Assembly (NCBI GenBank): GCA_031274075.1
Contig: JAISQQ010000072.1
Coordinates: 1-7,405, forward strand
Source: Accumulibacter sp.
GTDB taxonomy: Bacteria > Pseudomonadota > Gammaproteobacteria > Burkholderiales > Rhodocyclaceae
Direction of reading: 5' to 3'
Length of the DNA stretch: 7,405 nt
Each line of letters starts with the position of its first letter. Positions within the stretch are counted from its first letter, which is position 1. The notes under the pieces were generated by a model. It saw only the letters and a list, made by a program, of their open reading frames with translations. It made no database searches and had not been told where the DNA came from. Shown here one piece after another: positions 4,796 to 7,405 of this stretch. The translations under genes were made by a program, and so were the position numbers.

Positions 4796-6203
4796 GCCAG
4801 TTCACCTTCGCCTCCACCTCCGCCTGCGCAGCCTGAAAAGCCGCCTCGCCGCCTGGGTGATTCTTCCGTCGCTCATGATCTTCGCCATCGACCTGGCGGT
4901 TTCGTATCGCGGCAGCGAACAGATCGCCACGCTGGTCCAGCAGCAGTTGCTGCACGGCGCCGCGGCGATGATTTCGGAACACTTGACGGCCAGCGAGGGC
5001 GCCTACGAAATCAGCGTGCCGCCAGCGGCATTCGAACTCTTGCGAAACGATTTCCGGGACCGCGTGTATTACGCCATCTACACTCCGGACGGCAGGCTGG
5101 TGGCTGGCGACGGACAGTTGCCACCCTACGCGGGCGAAATCGGGTCGGAAAGCGAAACGTTTTTCCTCACCCGGCTGCGCGACGAAGCGGTGCGAACCAT
5201 CGCCTACGCCTACGTGATCCCGAGTTCTCCGCAAGGCGAGTCGGTGATCACCCAGGTCGCCCAAACGCTGCGCTACCACGAGCAATTCCGGGACGAACTG
5301 TTGTCTTCGACGATTCGCCGCCATCTGTATTTGCTGGCGGTGACCTTCTTCTTCCTGGCGATCGCTTTCCGCTGGATGCTGAAACCTCTCGTCGAGTTCA
5401 GCGATACGCTGAAGGCGCGCCAGCCGGGATCCTTGGAAAAACTCGACGAAAACGACGCGCCCAGCGAGCTGGAACCGGTCATCCACGCGTTGAACAATTA
5501 CGCGCAGCGCTTGAACCATACGCTGCAATCCTACGAGAAGTTCGTCGCCGACACGGCGCATCACCTGCGCAATTCCTTCGCCGTCATCGGCTCGCAGGTG
5601 AATTTCGCCCGGCGTTCCGCGGGCGTCGATCCGGCGCAACGCGAAGTGCTCGCCGCGATCCAGAAAACGCTCGGCAAGTGTACGCGCGTCATCAACCAGT
5701 TGCTGATGCTGGCCTCGCTGGATCAGCGGAAAAAAGCCGCCGCGCCGACGCGGAAAACGCCGCTCGCCGCGGTCGTCGCCAGCGTCATCGAGGAACTGGC
5801 TCCGCTGGGTTTACAGAAAGACATCGAACTGGGGGTCGAATCGCTCGACGAGAACGTCTCCGTCGCGGCGCCGGAGCGTCTGCTCCGGGAACTGCTGACC
5901 AACCTGGTCGGCAACGCCATCCTGCACATGAACAAGGCCGGGCACGTGAGCGTTTCGCTCGTCTCGTCCGGGCGCGAAGCCACGCTGACCGTCGCCGACG
6001 ATGGCATCGGCATCCCCGAAGCATTGCGCGAAAAAGTGTTCGAGCGCTTCTTCCGCGTCGACGAATCGAACCCGGACGGTTCCGGATTGGGGATGGCGAT
6101 CGTCAAGGAAATCTGCGATTCGATCGAGGCGCGCGTCACGCTGTCCTCGTCCGCCGAAAACCGGGGATTACGGGTGGAGGTTCGTTTTCCGCAAGGCCGC
6201 TGA
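4782..6203 (+). CDS. tctE: Sensor histidine kinase, TctE-like, with atypical H-box
   Basis: This 473-residue inner-membrane kinase has TM1 at about 22-42, a periplasmic sensor at about 43-180, TM2 at about 182-200, a dimerisation/phosphoacceptor domain at about 245-315 and an ATPase domain at about 360-472. The periplasmic part (DRVYYAIYTPDGRLVAGDGQ) is typical of the 2CSK_N sensors in TctE-like kinases. The ATP site is intact: N-box TNLVGNAILH (N374, N378), DDGIGIP with D407, F-box VFERFFRV, and GSGLGMAIV (433-441). The phosphoacceptor is H260 in FVADTAHHLRNSFAV. The residue after it is H261 rather than the usual E, D or Q, and the TP of HELRTP is replaced by NS. The start overlaps the regulator gene by 14 bases. 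It probably senses the ligand carried by TctC or a related carboxylate. Confidence 0.92.
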   Translation: MRPIEPVHLRLHLRLRSLKSRLAAWVILPSLMIFAIDLAVSYRGSEQIATLVQQQLLHGAAAMISEHLTASEGAYEISVPPAAFELLRNDFRDRVYYAIYTPDGRLVAGDGQLPPYAGEIGSESETFFLTRLRDEAVRTIAYAYVIPSSPQGESVITQVAQTLRYHEQFRDELLSSTIRRHLYLLAVTFFFLAIAFRWMLKPLVEFSDTLKARQPGSLEKLDENDAPSELEPVIHALNNYAQRLNHTLQSYEKFVADTAHHLRNSFAVIGSQVNFARRSAGVDPAQREVLAAIQKTLGKCTRVINQLLMLASLDQRKKAAAPTRKTPLAAVVASVIEELAPLGLQKDIELGVESLDENVSVAAPERLLRELLTNLVGNAILHMNKAGHVSVSLVSSGREATLTVADDGIGIPEALREKVFERFFRVDESNPDGSGLGMAIVKEICDSIEARVTLSSSAENRGLRVEVRFPQGR

Positions 6204-6261
6204 CGCTGATGCCATCGTCCTCCGGCAGGGTCCCGCCGGCATAGGGACGATCCCGGTTTTC

Positions 6262-6296
6262 GCGGACGGGCCGGCGGCCGGATTCGCGCCGTCCGC
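6262..6296. other. GC-rich hairpin between convergent genes, possible weak bidirectional terminator
   Basis: Between the converging stops at 6203 and 6302, GCGGACGG (6262-6269) pairs perfectly with CCGTCCGC (6289-6296) across a 19-base loop. A smaller CCGGC/GCCGG stem lies at 6222-6239. Neither strand has a U-tract after the stems, so this is not a classical intrinsic terminator. It could slow polymerase or stabilise 3' ends from both sides; termination may otherwise need Rho. Confidence 0.3.
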
Positions 6297-6301
6297 CGCG
6301 C

Positions 6302-7303
6302 TCATGGGGCCTGGATCGGCTTTTCGACGAAGCGATTGCTGAAGGTGTTGGCCAGGTTGATCGACTTTCCATCCAGGGACCGGTCGGAGACGCGCAAGAC
6401 CTCGAGGACGGTGGCCGGGCCGTCCTCCGGCATGATCCCGTCGGCGGTAAACATCTGCCGGCTTTCGTCGATCGCCCTGACGTACAGGGCGCGGTCCGCG
6501 CCGTGGAAACTCCTTGGCATCTGGTCCGCGATTTCCTCGCCGCCGTGGGTCTGGATGTAGCGCAAGGTCTTCACGAAAGCCTGGGCGATCTTGCGCACCT
6601 GTTCCTCGTGGCGGTTGATCCAGGCGGTCGGCATGTACAGGCACGCCGCCGGATAGGAACCGCCGAGCGCCGCCCGGGTCGTTTCCTGGGTTCTCAGATC
6701 GACGAAAACGGTCGCCGACCGCGTCGACAGCAAAGTGGAGATCGTCGGCTCGGTGGTCATGCCGGCGTCGATCTCCCCGCGCTCCATCGCCGCGATGAAA
6801 GACGTTCCCGCGCCCACCGGCGCCAGCGTGTATTCGGCGGGTTTCAGGCCCGCCTGGGCGGCGATGTAGCGCGTCAGATGATAGGTCGACGAACCCAGCC
6901 CGGTAACGCCCAGCGTGCGCCCCTTGAAGTCCGCGGCGCCGCGGATCTTGCCCGCCGTGGAAGCGAGAATGGCTTCGCCCGGCGCGTGGGCCAACTGCAC
7001 GACGGACTGGACGAGCTTGCCGCGCGCCTGGAGGCTGAGGGTGTGGTCGTAGAAACCGATGACGCCCTGGGCCACGCCGGAGAGCATTTCGGTTTCGGCG
7101 TTGCTGCCCGCCGCTTCGCTGAGCAGTTCGATGTCGAGCCCCGTTTCCTCGAGATATCCAAGCTGTTCCGCGAGCTTGGCGGGGAGATAGATCAGCTTGT
7201 CGATTCCGCTGACCACGAGGGTGATCTTCTCCGCGGCGAACACATTGAGACCCAGGCAGAGTACGACAAGCCCCAGACTTCGCTTCAGGCCGGCTTTCAG
7301 CAT
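6302..7303 (-). CDS. NitT/TauT-type (NMT1/SsuA-like) ABC transporter substrate-binding protein
   Basis: This 333-residue periplasmic protein should bind a small solute for an ABC importer. It has a signal peptide (MLKAGLKRSLGLVVLCLGLN, cleavage probably at VFA-AEK near residue 23). The mature start TLVVSGIDKLIYLPAKLAEQ, the GLDIEL segment (about 55-60), FKGRTLGVTGLGSSTYHL (127-143), MERGEIDAGMTTEPT (173-187) and NRHEEQVRKIAQAFVKTLRY (230-249) are landmarks of the NMT1/SsuA fold. ATG 7303 was chosen because it begins the signal peptide and follows AGGGGAAGGAAG; an in-frame ATG at 7366 would bury the signal peptide. No ABC permease or ATPase is in view: downstream is the convergent kinase, and any partners would lie beyond 7405 or elsewhere. 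This family covers sulfonates, nitrate, pyrimidine precursors and aromatic acids, so no substrate is proposed. Confidence 0.9.
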   Translation of the reverse strand: MLKAGLKRSLGLVVLCLGLNVFAAEKITLVVSGIDKLIYLPAKLAEQLGYLEETGLDIELLSEAAGSNAETEMLSGVAQGVIGFYDHTLSLQARGKLVQSVVQLAHAPGEAILASTAGKIRGAADFKGRTLGVTGLGSSTYHLTRYIAAQAGLKPAEYTLAPVGAGTSFIAAMERGEIDAGMTTEPTISTLLSTRSATVFVDLRTQETTRAALGGSYPAACLYMPTAWINRHEEQVRKIAQAFVKTLRYIQTHGGEEIADQMPRSFHGADRALYVRAIDESRQMFTADGIMPEDGPATVLEVLRVSDRSLDGKSINLANTFSNRFVEKPIQAP

Positions 7304-7405
7304 TCTTCCTTCCCCTCGATCGTTGGCGGCAAACCGCCAGACCGGCAGCCCACCCATTGCGGACACGTCGCCGCCGATTCGTAGCGGATGATACTACGCC
7401 ATCGT
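7304..7405 (-). promoter_or_regulatory. Upstream region of the binding-protein gene, with a small leader hairpin
   Basis: A perfect six-base stem (TGGCGG at 7324-7329 with CCGCCA at 7334-7339, loop CAAA) lies about 20 bases before the start codon. A weaker dyad, CGTAG (7380-7384) with CTACG (7394-7398), lies near the window edge. On the minus strand it brackets TATCAT (7393-7388), which resembles a -10 box, but a matching -35 would fall outside the window. Promoter assignment is therefore only a suggestion. Confidence 0.3.

Noticed and set aside
7304..7366. Start of the ABC-type binding protein at 7366
   Set aside because: It would place 21 residues before the signal peptide; ATG 7303 has the purine-rich ribosome site and a normal signal peptide start.
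6503..7384. Long plus-strand frame opposite the ABC-type binding protein
   Set aside because: It is antisense to a well-supported gene and shows no recognisable protein features.

Overview
The window is GC-rich (by eye about 60 percent or more) with strong G/C bias at third codon positions and Shine-Dalgarno sites before most genes. Gene content and order suggest a proteobacterium, most likely a betaproteobacterium, where tripartite tricarboxylate transporters (TTT) and their TctC-type binding proteins are abundant. This placement is inferred from protein families only; no rRNA or other phylogenetic marker is present.

Layout. (1) 4-303, minus: an intact XRE-type antitoxin gene. Just upstream, 287-441 holds the C-terminal remnant of its RelE/ParE (Gp49-like) toxin, frameshifted and lacking its N-terminus. 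(2) 442-470: an intrinsic terminator closing the tct operon. (3) 498-3677, minus: a complete TTT operon in the order tctC (binding protein), tctB (small membrane subunit), tctA (large permease). A second terminator-like hairpin with a U-tract lies between tctC and tctB. (4) 3678-4120: a 443-bp divergent control region with a three-copy 7-bp repeat, a perfect 12-bp tandem repeat, two inverted repeats and some questionable micro-ORFs. (5) 4121-6203, plus: an OmpR-family response regulator and a TctE-like sensor kinase overlapping by 14 bp. (6) 6204-6301: a short convergent gap with hairpins but no U-tract. (7) 6302-7303, minus: a periplasmic binding protein of the NitT/TauT (NMT1/SsuA-like) ABC type, with no permease or ATPase in the window. 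(8) 7304-7405: its upstream region.

How it fits together. The arrangement matches the known tctDE/tctCBA (Salmonella) and bctDE/bctCBA (Bordetella) pattern. The kinase senses a carboxylate-like ligand in the periplasm and phosphorylates the regulator, which acts in the shared intergenic region to induce tctCBA. TctC delivers the ligand to the TctAB channel. The substrate cannot be read from the sequence: citrate is the precedent, but TTT systems vary. The convergent ABC-type binding protein is probably an independent unit.

I found no undescribed system. The points most worth a second look are the toxin-less antitoxin at the operon border, the internal tctC/tctB terminator, the tandem repeats in the divergent promoter region, and the atypical H-box of the kinase.
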